Source: SZUA-584 sp040768905
Lineage (GTDB): Bacteria; Bacillota; Clostridia; Christensenellales; SZUA-584
Direction of reading: 5' to 3'
Length of the DNA: 64,000 nt
Assembly: GCA_040768905.1 (NCBI GenBank)
Contig: JAXGMA010000001.1
Coordinates: forward strand, 1,488,001 to 1,552,000
Shown: piece after piece, positions 34,445 to 42,179 of the stretch
Position numbering within the stretch: the stretch's first letter is position 1
Layout: every line of letters begins with the position of its first letter
Notes under the pieces: model-generated
What the model saw: only the letters and a program-made list of their open reading frames with translations
What the model was told of the DNA's origin: nothing
Database searches by the model: none
Position numbers and translations under genes: made by a program

Positions 34445-35398
34445 TCATTTCTCCGTCAGATCAAGCCCCAGGTACTGAAAATGCATGGTGTCAAAGCCTT
34501 CTTTGAAATCGCCGCCCCACGCCCAGCCGTATTTTTCGAATATGTCGATGACCTCGCGCGGTATGCAGAACGGGCTCTTTTTATTGCGCTTGTCCGCATT
34601 TTTGTAGAACGCGTTATGGTTTCTGTTGATATCTATCGCGGCGCCGAAACTGTGATGCGAGAGTATTTTGCTGTTATTAAGCCCCGGCCCTCTGATGGCG
34701 CGGTAGCCGAAGCCGTAGAGCTTGTAGATGGGAAACTGCATATCAAGCGCGTAGATTTCGTCAAATATGGCTTTGACGTTGTTTTCCAGCTTATCATTGA
34801 TATGCACGGACATTTGTGAAGCCACTTTTTTGCCGCGCGAGAGCCTCCATATGGGCACCGTCACTTTCACGATATGTTTTGACGCTTCGGCCCGGGTGGC
34901 AAAGCCCGGCGGCGGGCTGTTTGTTGTATAGAATCTTTTATCCGTACCGAAAAGAAACGCGTATCTGTCAGCGGTGTTTTCAAACACGGCATCCTGCGCC
35001 GTCCATACTTTTTGGGCCGGCGTTGAAAAGACACGCACGGCACCTTTAAAAGTGCCTTTTGATGTGACAGCATAAGCCTGATAAAAGTAGAGCGTTTGAG
35101 GGGCAAGACCGGTCACGAGCTTGTTTGGCTGGCCGTCGATCAGCTTGTTGGATTTGAACTTTTGGCTAAGCGTATAAGGGCTTTGTCCCATGTAAAAACC
35201 GCTTTGGCGTACTTTGTAACCCTTTGCTGTATGGATCTGCCCGAGCAGTACGGCTCTGTCCGAATCCAGCACCGTTGCCCGTTGTGTGGTCACAGAGAAA
35301 ACCTTTGGCTGCGGCGTTTCGTCCGCCAAAGCCTTGGTCGGCATCGCGTATCCAAATAAAAGCATGAGCGCCAAAACAAAAACAACTGTTTTCTTCAT
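34445..35398 (-). CDS. Exported M15-family peptidase with an N-terminal FN3-like domain
   Basis: About 317 residues. Seen: a signal peptide (MKKTVVFVLALMLLFGYA), a beta-sandwich fibronectin-like domain (about 28-125) and a C-terminal zinc peptidase domain with HHSFGAAIDIN and DTMHFQ carrying the metal-binding His and Asp. It should cleave peptidoglycan stem peptides outside the membrane, as LD- or D,D-carboxypeptidase or endopeptidase. The ATG at 35398 is chosen; a TTG one codon earlier has better spacing from AAGGGG. Confidence 0.88.
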   Translation of the reverse strand: MKKTVVFVLALMLLFGYAMPTKALADETPQPKVFSVTTQRATVLDSDRAVLLGQIHTAKGYKVRQSGFYMGQSPYTLSQKFKSNKLIDGQPNKLVTGLAPQTLYFYQAYAVTSKGTFKGAVRVFSTPAQKVWTAQDAVFENTADRYAFLFGTDKRFYTTNSPPPGFATRAEASKHIVKVTVPIWRLSRGKKVASQMSVHINDKLENNVKAIFDEIYALDMQFPIYKLYGFGYRAIRGPGLNNSKILSHHSFGAAIDINRNHNAFYKNADKRNKKSPFCIPREVIDIFEKYGWAWGGDFKEGFDTMHFQYLGLDLTEK

Positions 35399-35475
35399 CA
35401 AAACGACAAATCCCCTTCTATGTGCTGTATACAATATAGCATTGTTTCTTAAGATAATCCAATAAAAAGGGTATT

Positions 35476-35509
35476 AAAAAGCCGGCTTTGTGTAAAAAGC
35501 CGGCTTTTT
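35476..35509 (-). terminator. Rho-independent terminator of the folate ECF gene
   Basis: Stem AAAAAGCCGGC/GCCGGCTTTTT, functional on the minus strand after the folT stop. The inner palindrome AAAGCCGGCTTT occurs twice. Confidence 0.85.
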
Positions 35510-35526
35510 ATGTCTCTTTGTATACC

Positions 35527-36081
35527 TTAAGTTTGCTCGATCTGCTGTTTTGATATTTTTGCGATGAGCGGCCGCAGCGCCTCTATAAGCAGCATCAGCA
35601 GCCACGCGTAAACGGGCAGCTCCACTGCTGCCGCGATCAGCCTCGTGGGCAGCAAGGCCGCAAGCGGCGCGCCGTAGTACAGCCAGATGACCACCGTGTT
35701 GATGATGACTGAGACAATGATCTGTGCGGACGCTGAGGCCGCCGTCACTTTCAGTATGGTGTTGCGCTTTGATTTTAGGTAAAACAAACCGGCGATGACG
35801 CCGAACAACCCCATGGTCACGGATAAGATGGGGTTATACGCGCCGATCTGGACACCTAAAAAATATCCTGCGGTATCCGCAACGAAACCGGCAAGAAAAC
35901 CGGCCAGCGGCCCGAAGAATATGCCTGCGAGCATCACGGGTATAGGCGTTAATGAGACATCCACGGTTTTGAGCCCGGCTGGCGCTATAGGGATCGAGAA
36001 AAACGCCTTGAGCACCGCGGCGAGCGCTGCGAGCAGCGCAATGATGATGAGCGTACGAAGTGAAAAAATATTATTCTTCAT
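35527..36081 (-). CDS. folT: ECF transporter S component, folate-type (FolT)
   Basis: A 184-residue membrane protein with about six helices and the S-component pattern (LIIIALLAALAAVLKAFF, TPIPVMLAGIFFGPLAGF). It would bind folate and work with the shared EcfT-EcfA-EcfA' module, not in this window. The ATG at 36081 has AAGGAGG upstream. A longer reading to 36213 would run through the THF riboswitch and is rejected. The riboswitch makes the folate assignment strong. Confidence 0.9.
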   Translation of the reverse strand: MKNNIFSLRTLIIIALLAALAAVLKAFFSIPIAPAGLKTVDVSLTPIPVMLAGIFFGPLAGFLAGFVADTAGYFLGVQIGAYNPILSVTMGLFGVIAGLFYLKSKRNTILKVTAASASAQIIVSVIINTVVIWLYYGAPLAALLPTRLIAAAVELPVYAWLLMLLIEALRPLIAKISKQQIEQT

Positions 36082-36147
36082 ACAAAAAAACCTCCTTCCC
36101 TTGATGATAGGCAAAGACACGCCATTAAGAGAAAGAAGATTCTCAAA

Positions 36148-36241
36148 GCAGCGGACGCGGTTTTGTACCGCGGGCTTAAAAACCCTTCGTCTTTGGGCGA
36201 CATCCCATCCCAAAGCACTTTACGCACAAAACCTACTCTGC
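36148..36241 (-). promoter_or_regulatory. THF riboswitch upstream of folT
   Basis: Read on the minus strand: P1 GCAG...CTGC, then AGTAG, P2 GGTTTTGT pairing with ACAAAACC, GCGTAAAGTG, the conserved GGGATGTCG...ACGAAGG core and the closing GCGTCCGCT. These elements occur in the order of the tetrahydrofolate riboswitch. It would reduce expression of the folate transporter when THF is abundant. Confidence 0.88.
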
Positions 36242-36261
36242 ACTCCTATCAAGATATGCCA

Positions 36262-36290
36262 ATTATATCAACTCTTTGTGACGCACGCAA
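36262..36290 (-). promoter_or_regulatory. Promoter of the THF riboswitch-folT transcript
   Basis: Minus strand TTGCGT (36290-36285), 17-base spacer, TATAAT (36267-36262), placing the transcript start just before the aptamer. Confidence 0.75.
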
Positions 36291-36339
36291 CTGTTTTTCT
36301 ACACATCTGCCATATTGTAAACATCTTGTGAAGCCGTGT

Positions 36340-36367
36340 TTTACAACAGTTTGTTTTATGGTATAAT
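36340..36367 (+). promoter_or_regulatory. Promoter of mreCD
   Basis: TTTACA, 16-base spacer, TATAAT, about 30 bases before the mreC start. Confidence 0.7.
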
Positions 36368-36399
36368 AGCGGCGCGCAAAAGCGCTCAAGGAGGAACGC

Positions 36400-37254
36400 A
36401 TGCTGCAGTTGTGGCGCAACAGGCCGCTGATGGTCACCATCATTGTGGCCGTGATACTGCTTGTTGTGCTGATTATCACCGCAGGCAGCAACAATATGAC
36501 GGGCACGGAAAGCATTCTTGGCAGCGTCTTTTCACCGGTCCAGGGTGCGCTTTATTCAGCGACGGATGCTATCGGGGGCTTCTTTGGGCGCATTTTCTCG
36601 GGCAGGGACATCCAGGCAGAGAATCTTGCGCTTTCAGCACGCGTGGCCGAGCTTGAAGGCCTGCTCAGGGACTACAACGAAGTCAAGCAGCAGAATGACC
36701 GTTTGAAAGAGATGCTCAACTTCGACACACAGGCAGACACTTTGGAATACGTTTCAGCCCGTGTGATCGGGAAGGCTCCCGGGCATTGGTTCAATATTTT
36801 CATCATCGACGCAGGCATGTCGAGCGGAATTCACGTCAATATGCCTGTCGTCAACGAAAAGGGGCTCATTGGCCGCGTCGTCCATACGGGCGCGAACTGG
36901 AGCCGAGTCATGTCTATTATCGATGCATCAAGCGGTGTATCGGGCATCGTCAAGCGCACACGCGATAATGGTATGCTAAGCGGCAGAGCCACGCTGGACG
37001 ATGAGACCGCACTGCTGACGATGGCTAACCTTCCGCTTGACGCAGATCTGATGCCGGGCGATACAGTCGTCACATCGGGACTCGCAGGTATATTCCCCAA
37101 GGGCATCGCCATCGGCGAGGTCGTTGAAGTCACCCCGAGCAGCGACGGGATGCGCAACTTTGCGCTTGTCAAGCCATGGGTGGATTTTTCGCGGCTTGAA
37201 GAAATCATGATCATCACCACAAAGCAGCTCGATTTAGATGAGGCTTTACAATGA
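36400..37254 (+). CDS. mreC: Rod shape-determining protein MreC
   Basis: A 284-residue protein with one N-terminal membrane helix (about 11-28), a coiled coil (about 70-105, NLALSARVAELEGLLRDYN) and two beta-barrel lobes (PVVNEKGLIGRVV, GDTVVTSGLAGIFPKGI). It scaffolds the elongation machinery outside the membrane. The ATG has AAGGAGG upstream; mreD overlaps its stop. No mreB lies upstream within the window. Confidence 0.95.
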   Translation: MLQLWRNRPLMVTIIVAVILLVVLIITAGSNNMTGTESILGSVFSPVQGALYSATDAIGGFFGRIFSGRDIQAENLALSARVAELEGLLRDYNEVKQQNDRLKEMLNFDTQADTLEYVSARVIGKAPGHWFNIFIIDAGMSSGIHVNMPVVNEKGLIGRVVHTGANWSRVMSIIDASSGVSGIVKRTRDNGMLSGRATLDDETALLTMANLPLDADLMPGDTVVTSGLAGIFPKGIAIGEVVEVTPSSDGMRNFALVKPWVDFSRLEEIMIITTKQLDLDEALQ

Positions 37255-37775
37255 GATTCCTGCTGCTTTTTGCCGTCGCGGCGGTCAATCTCATTTTTAC
37301 CGGGGCAGTCTTCCCGAATATAAATTTGTTTGGCATCGCGCCGGATATCATCATATGTACCATAAGTTCTATCGCTATTCTGGAGATACGCATGTCAGGC
37401 GCTGTTTTCGGGCTTGCGTGCGGGCTTGTACTGGATTTGATGTTTACCGGGTCTATCGGCTTTTATGCCATGGCGTATTTTTTGACAGGTGCTGCTTCGT
37501 ACGGCATATCCATGCGTCTGCGTTATGTCGATAAGTATATTGTGCCTGGCTGTTTTGCGGCCGGCGCTTATTTATTTAAAGAGCTGACGAGTGCGCTGCT
37601 GGTGTATATGACTGGCCTCTCCTTTTCCCTTCCGCAAATGCTTTTTCGCTATATATTGCCCGAAGCACTGTTCACAGGTGTGTTTATGCTGCTTGTACAT
37701 ACGCTCATGCGAAAGCTTTACCGGGCAGGTTCTATTCGTCCCAGAAGTTCAAAAGATATAAAGAGGCTTGGCTGA
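37251..37775 (+). CDS. mreD: Rod shape-determining protein MreD
   Basis: A 174-residue membrane protein of five or six helices in the usual MreD pattern (LFGIAPDIIICTI, GAVFGLACGLVLDLMF). It starts four bases before the mreC stop. It works with MreC and RodA in cell elongation. Confidence 0.92.
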   Translation: MRFLLLFAVAAVNLIFTGAVFPNINLFGIAPDIIICTISSIAILEIRMSGAVFGLACGLVLDLMFTGSIGFYAMAYFLTGAASYGISMRLRYVDKYIVPGCFAAGAYLFKELTSALLVYMTGLSFSLPQMLFRYILPEALFTGVFMLLVHTLMRKLYRAGSIRPRSSKDIKRLG

Positions 37776-37816
37776 TCACTGACGCGCAGCCATCAGCCTT
37801 TTTGAGGAGATGTGCC

Positions 37817-39514
37817 ATGACCGGAAACAACAAAAAGCTGCAAAGAGCCCAGGCCCGCGAGCTTGACAGGCTTGAAGTTATTAGGCTTCGTGCTGAGAAA
37901 AAGCAAAAAAAACAAAAAGCGGCAGCTGATAAAAAAACGCGCAGAGCCCAATTGGCCACCCTATCAAGACAGGATGCCAAGGCATACCGCATCGCAGAAA
38001 AAGAAGCAAAACATGCCGCGCGGCTTGAGGCGCGTACCCGTTTAAAAAGAGAGAAAGCACATTATCTTACGCTCGATCCTGCCGAAAAAAAGATCTTCCG
38101 CAGGGAAAAGGCGCGCATCCGGCGGCTCAAAAGGCGCGCTGCCAGTGCTGCGTCCAAGGCCGTCAAATACGTGCTTTTGGCTGCGCTTATCGGCTGTATT
38201 ATGTATGCCGGCAAAGTGGCCTACAGCGCTTTGATCGATCATACCGCAGCATTCGGAGACACCGCAAAGGTTTCTGTCACCACGCCTGCGCCCACGGATT
38301 CACCCGCCTTGCCTGAGGCCACCGAGGCTCCGATGCCTGAGCCGACCGTCGACCCGTACGAGCTGCTGCTTTCGCAGGCAGATCTTGATTTTATGAAGGG
38401 GCGTGTCAACCTGCTCGTACTCGGCATTGACGAAAGCATCGAACGTTCGAACTGGGGTTCTTTCCGTACCGATACGATGATCCTCGTTTCCATTGATTTT
38501 GAAACTAAGGATATACACATGATCTCGCTCCCGCGCGACAGTTTTGTATGGATATACGGCACCGATGAACGCGAAAGGATCAACACGGCATTTGCCAAAG
38601 GCGGCGGCTATAAAAAGAACGGTTTTCAATACGCCATGAACACCGTGTCTATGGTTTTAGGCGGCGTTCCCGTCAATCACTATGTCTGTTTTGACATGAA
38701 CGTCGTCAAAGAGGTCGTCGATGCTTTCGGAGGGCTTGTTTACGATGTCGATATTAAGGTGAGAATGGGCGGCCGCAGGATCGAGCCGGGTGTCCAGCAT
38801 ATGGACGGGCAGATGGTGCTGGATTACTGCAGACAGCGCAAGGGTGACAGCGACATTTCCCGCGCAGACCGCCAGCAGCGCATGATACTTGCCATACTCG
38901 ATGAGCTCAAAAAGACCGGCCAGCTCAAAGACGTACCCGCCATCTATAGGGCCGTCTCAGGCAATATCTATACCGACCTGACTTTTGAGCAGATCGCCGC
39001 GCTGTCCGTTTTCGGTCTGGGGATCGAACCTGAAAGCATACAGCGCCATATGCTGCCCGGAGGCTTCCTCAACATTGATGGGACAAGCTTGTGGGGCATC
39101 AATCAGAACCAGACAAAACGACTGGTCAAAGATATTTTCGGCGTAAATATCAACGCGAGGGACACCGATGATCTGGCATATCTTCGAACACTGGCGGCTG
39201 AAAAACGGCAGGCCGTGGCGGTCGCGCTTGCACTGGTTGCCGAGGCTGAAGCTTACATGAATGACCCCGACTTCAACACGTATGCGCAACCGGAAGAAAA
39301 AACACAGCTGGCGTCACTCATACAGCAACTGCGGCTCGCCGCGGCTGTGAAGAATACACATGATGTCGAATCGACGATACCGCCGATCACGCAGGGCATT
39401 GAGGCGCTCAGCCAATATCGGGCAGCAGTTATAACCGCTGTCAGCGAACGCAAGCAAGCCGCCCAAACAATGCCGACGCCGGAAACTTCGCCTGCGCCTG
39501 AGCCAGCGCCATGA
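37817..39514 (+). CDS. LytR-CpsA-Psr (LCP) family protein with a long basic N-terminus
   Basis: A 565-residue protein. It has a lysine/arginine/alanine-rich coiled cytoplasmic N-terminus of about 110 residues, one transmembrane helix (about 118-140), a Thr/Pro-rich linker and an LCP domain (about 190-350) with GIDESIERSNWGSFRTDTMI, SLPRDSFV and the RKGDSDISRADRQQRM arginine motif. An alpha-helical tail ends in a Pro-rich stretch. LCP enzymes transfer wall teichoic or capsular polymers to peptidoglycan. The long basic N-terminus is unusual. The ATG at 37817 has GAGGAG upstream. It follows mreD by about 40 bases. Confidence 0.9.
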   Translation: MTGNNKKLQRAQARELDRLEVIRLRAEKKQKKQKAAADKKTRRAQLATLSRQDAKAYRIAEKEAKHAARLEARTRLKREKAHYLTLDPAEKKIFRREKARIRRLKRRAASAASKAVKYVLLAALIGCIMYAGKVAYSALIDHTAAFGDTAKVSVTTPAPTDSPALPEATEAPMPEPTVDPYELLLSQADLDFMKGRVNLLVLGIDESIERSNWGSFRTDTMILVSIDFETKDIHMISLPRDSFVWIYGTDERERINTAFAKGGGYKKNGFQYAMNTVSMVLGGVPVNHYVCFDMNVVKEVVDAFGGLVYDVDIKVRMGGRRIEPGVQHMDGQMVLDYCRQRKGDSDISRADRQQRMILAILDELKKTGQLKDVPAIYRAVSGNIYTDLTFEQIAALSVFGLGIEPESIQRHMLPGGFLNIDGTSLWGINQNQTKRLVKDIFGVNINARDTDDLAYLRTLAAEKRQAVAVALALVAEAEAYMNDPDFNTYAQPEEKTQLASLIQQLRLAAAVKNTHDVESTIPPITQGIEALSQYRAAVITAVSERKQAAQTMPTPETSPAPEPAP

Positions 39515-39558
39515 CCGGTTTGCCTCCTTTCATGCAGACACAAAATTGCCTTAAAAAC

Positions 39559-39594
39559 ACAAAAGCCGCAGGCATCAGTAGCTGCGGCTTTTGT
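39559..39594. terminator. Strong bidirectional terminator after the LCP gene
   Basis: Thirteen-base perfect stem ACAAAAGCCGCAG/CTGCGGCTTTTGT with a ten-base loop. Confidence 0.85.
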
Positions 39595-39777
39595 ATTGGC
39601 GCAACGCGGTGCGCCGAAAAATAAAGGAGCATAAGCGGTTGCTTTTCATCATTATAACCACTCATTTCCCGTTCTATACATTGAATGAAATTTGTCGAAA
39701 CACATCCTATACTTACACTTGCTTATCTGATATAATGTGCCCATCGTTGGGAAAAAATCAATATTGGGGGCTGCAAT

Positions 39778-40908
39778 ATGGTCGAGGTCAAACAAGTCTT
39801 GAATAAAAAAGATGTGAAAAGATTCGTTTGTTTCCCTGATGCCCTTTACAAAGGCGTCAAATACTACATTCCTGAACTCAAATCCGAGGAATATTCGATG
39901 TATTCCCCGGAAACCAATTTTTCTTTTGAATACTGTGACGCAAAGTTCTGGCTGGCATACAGGAAAGGGAAAATCGTAGGACGGATCGGGGCCATCGTCA
40001 ATAAGTGGGCCAACGATCTGTGGAAACAAAAACAAATACGCATCACCCGTATTGATTTTATTGATGATATGGAGGTTTCGGGGGCTCTTTTCAACGCGGT
40101 CGAAGCGTGGGCAAAAGAGCTTGGCCTTGATGAGGCGCACGGCCCGCTCGGTTTTACAGACCTTGATAAAGAAGGCTTATTGATAGAAGGCTTTGACCGT
40201 ATGGGCTCAACGGTCACGATTTATAACTATGCGTATTACCCGAGGCATTTTGAGGCACACGGCTATGTGAAAGACATCGACTGGGTCGAGTTTCGTATAA
40301 AGGTGCCCGAAAAAGATGATACCCGCGTCGCGCGTGTCAGCAGGCTTGCAGAGAAAGTCATGGAGCGCTCGAATGTGCGTTTCTATAATATCAAAAAAAT
40401 GAAAGAAGCTGCGCCTATTATCGTGCAGATCTTTGAATTGCTCAGCGAATGTTATAAGGATCTTTACGGCGTGGTGCCGTATACTGAAAAAATCGCCAGA
40501 GATTATCTGAGACGTTTTACGCCGCTTCTTCATCCCGATTATGCCAAATTTATCGTGGACGAGAATGACAAGCTCGTGGGCTTCGGGCTTGCTGCGCCGT
40601 CTCTTGCGCAGGCTTTTAAGAAATCCCGCGGGCGCATGCTGCCTTTTGGCTGGTTATATCTGCTCCGTGCCCTCAAACACGCCAAAGAGTTAGAGCTGTA
40701 TCTCGTCGCGGTGCATCCTGATTACCAGAAAACCGGCTTGCCTGCGCTGATGTTGAACGACATCACCGCTTCGGCCATCAAAAACGGGATCGTTGCTGCA
40801 GAATCATCCCCGGAGCTCGAGGACAACAGACGCGTGCAGGATTTCTGGAAGAACTATGATGTCGAGCAGCACAAGCGCCGCCGTTGCTATAAAAAGCATT
40901 TGTCTTGA
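39778..40908 (+). CDS. GNAT-type acyltransferase-like protein
   Basis: A 376-residue protein in which two halves show GNAT-like folds: residues about 50-160 (FWLAYRKGKIVGRIGAIVN) and about 260-365 (LELYLVAVHPDYQKTGLPALML, the acetyl-CoA loop). Homologues are usually annotated as hypothetical or N-acetyltransferase proteins. The substrate is unknown. Single-gene unit with TATAAT at 39,732-39,737. Confidence 0.75.
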   Translation: MVEVKQVLNKKDVKRFVCFPDALYKGVKYYIPELKSEEYSMYSPETNFSFEYCDAKFWLAYRKGKIVGRIGAIVNKWANDLWKQKQIRITRIDFIDDMEVSGALFNAVEAWAKELGLDEAHGPLGFTDLDKEGLLIEGFDRMGSTVTIYNYAYYPRHFEAHGYVKDIDWVEFRIKVPEKDDTRVARVSRLAEKVMERSNVRFYNIKKMKEAAPIIVQIFELLSECYKDLYGVVPYTEKIARDYLRRFTPLLHPDYAKFIVDENDKLVGFGLAAPSLAQAFKKSRGRMLPFGWLYLLRALKHAKELELYLVAVHPDYQKTGLPALMLNDITASAIKNGIVAAESSPELEDNRRVQDFWKNYDVEQHKRRRCYKKHLS

Positions 40909-40917
40909 TGAGATTTT

Positions 40918-41697
40918 TTATGCCTCAGCGTCAAAGGGCGTCAAGTTGCGCGCAGCGCTCAGCATGACGGCTTCTTCCATCGTGTAAACGCCCGGGCCCT
41001 TGCCCATCAGCCATTTCGCCGCATAGATCGCGCCTTGCCCGAAGGCCGCGCGGTTGAGTGATTCGTGGACGATGCGGATCATCTGGTTAGGCAGCCCGAA
41101 CACCACGGTATGCTTGCCGACGATGCCCCCCACACGCAGTGAATTGACATGTTCATTCTTATCCAGCCCTAGATCCTCAGCGATCCGGAGCGCTGTCCCC
41201 GATATATCCGGTTTTCCCTTAAAATGCTCTTCCACGATCTCAATGTCCGCATGCGGCACGATGCGCTGAAGGATCTTGGAAACCTCTATAAGAAAGTTTA
41301 TGCCAAGCGTGATATTGGGCGAATACAGCACAGCGGTTTCGCTGCCAAGCTGTTTTAAATGCGCAAGCTGTGCTTTCTCATATTTGGAAATCGCAGAAAC
41401 GATGCGCGTGCCGTATTTGGGCGCATGCTTATAGTTCTCAACGGCGCTGCTCGCAGAAAAATCAATGATCACATCAACGAAGTTGTCTTTATAGAATGCA
41501 TCGGGGTCAATCGAATCGATAGAGTGTATAAGGCCATAATCTCCCTCATTGCCGAGGATCCGGCTCGCGAACTGCCCCTCGCATTGATGCGATCTGCGCA
41601 GCACCCACTTAAGTTCACAGCCTTCGTCATTCATGATCTCATGTGCCACCACAGAGCCTGTTCTTCCGAGCCCGAACATACCAACCGTTATTTTCAA
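40918..41697 (-). CDS. Dihydrodipicolinate reductase (DapB) family protein
   Basis: About 259 residues from a TTG start at 41697, chosen because AAGGAGG lies just upstream; longer readings lack a ribosome site. Seen: Rossmann motif GLGRTGSVV, SPNITLGINFL, and EHFKGKPDISGTAL, which aligns with the catalytic region of DapB (His and Lys kept, the second His replaced by Phe). It ends in KWLMGKGPGVYTMEEAVML as DapB does. NAD(P)H-dependent reduction in lysine biosynthesis is likely, but the N-terminal nucleotide motif differs from typical DapB. Could be a paralogue of unknown substrate. Confidence 0.8.
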   Translation of the reverse strand: MKITVGMFGLGRTGSVVAHEIMNDEGCELKWVLRRSHQCEGQFASRILGNEGDYGLIHSIDSIDPDAFYKDNFVDVIIDFSASSAVENYKHAPKYGTRIVSAISKYEKAQLAHLKQLGSETAVLYSPNITLGINFLIEVSKILQRIVPHADIEIVEEHFKGKPDISGTALRIAEDLGLDKNEHVNSLRVGGIVGKHTVVFGLPNQMIRIVHESLNRAAFGQGAIYAAKWLMGKGPGVYTMEEAVMLSAARNLTPFDAEA

Positions 41698-42179
41698 TTC
41701 CGCGTCCTCCTTTTTTAGTGCGCTTTTTATGCCCATAAAGCGACCGCGCCACAGATAATGCATGCCGTTAGCAGAATACTGAACTATGCCCCGTATAACA
41801 TAGATAAATCAAAACAGCAATTTCTTCCATGCAAAGCGAAAAAAGCGTTATTCAGTTTTACCCTGATGATCATCCATCAGGAATGCCACCAATACTGCCA
41901 GTAAAAATGACCGAAAGTTGACTGCAGCCTACCGGTATATCCGGCTTTTATGTACCGGTTTGTGCTAAAGAAGTGGTAGCGTCCCGGTAAAAGGCCCGCA
42001 TTTCTGCGCGGTGCTGATTAATATGGTATAATATTAGCATAAACAAAGCTTGAGCGCAAGATTTTGAACATAAATACTCTATACGGCTGTTTTTGGCCCA
42101 TAAAACTTTTGCGCGAACACGCTTTACAACACTAGTGAAAAGTGTATACTTTCTTATATATGAAAGACAGGGAGAAATA
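41698..42179. other. Divergent intergenic region
   Basis: Holds the activase promoter (42123-42150) and another TATAAT near 42,017-42,022. No gene or known RNA motif is supported. Confidence 0.5.
42123..42150 (+). promoter_or_regulatory. Promoter of the large acyl-CoA dehydratase activase gene
   Basis: TTTACA, 16-base spacer, TATACT, 30 bases upstream of the start codon. Confidence 0.65.

Noticed and set aside
36082..36213. N-terminal extension of the folT protein
   Set aside because: It would translate through the THF riboswitch; the ATG at 36081 has a strong ribosome site.
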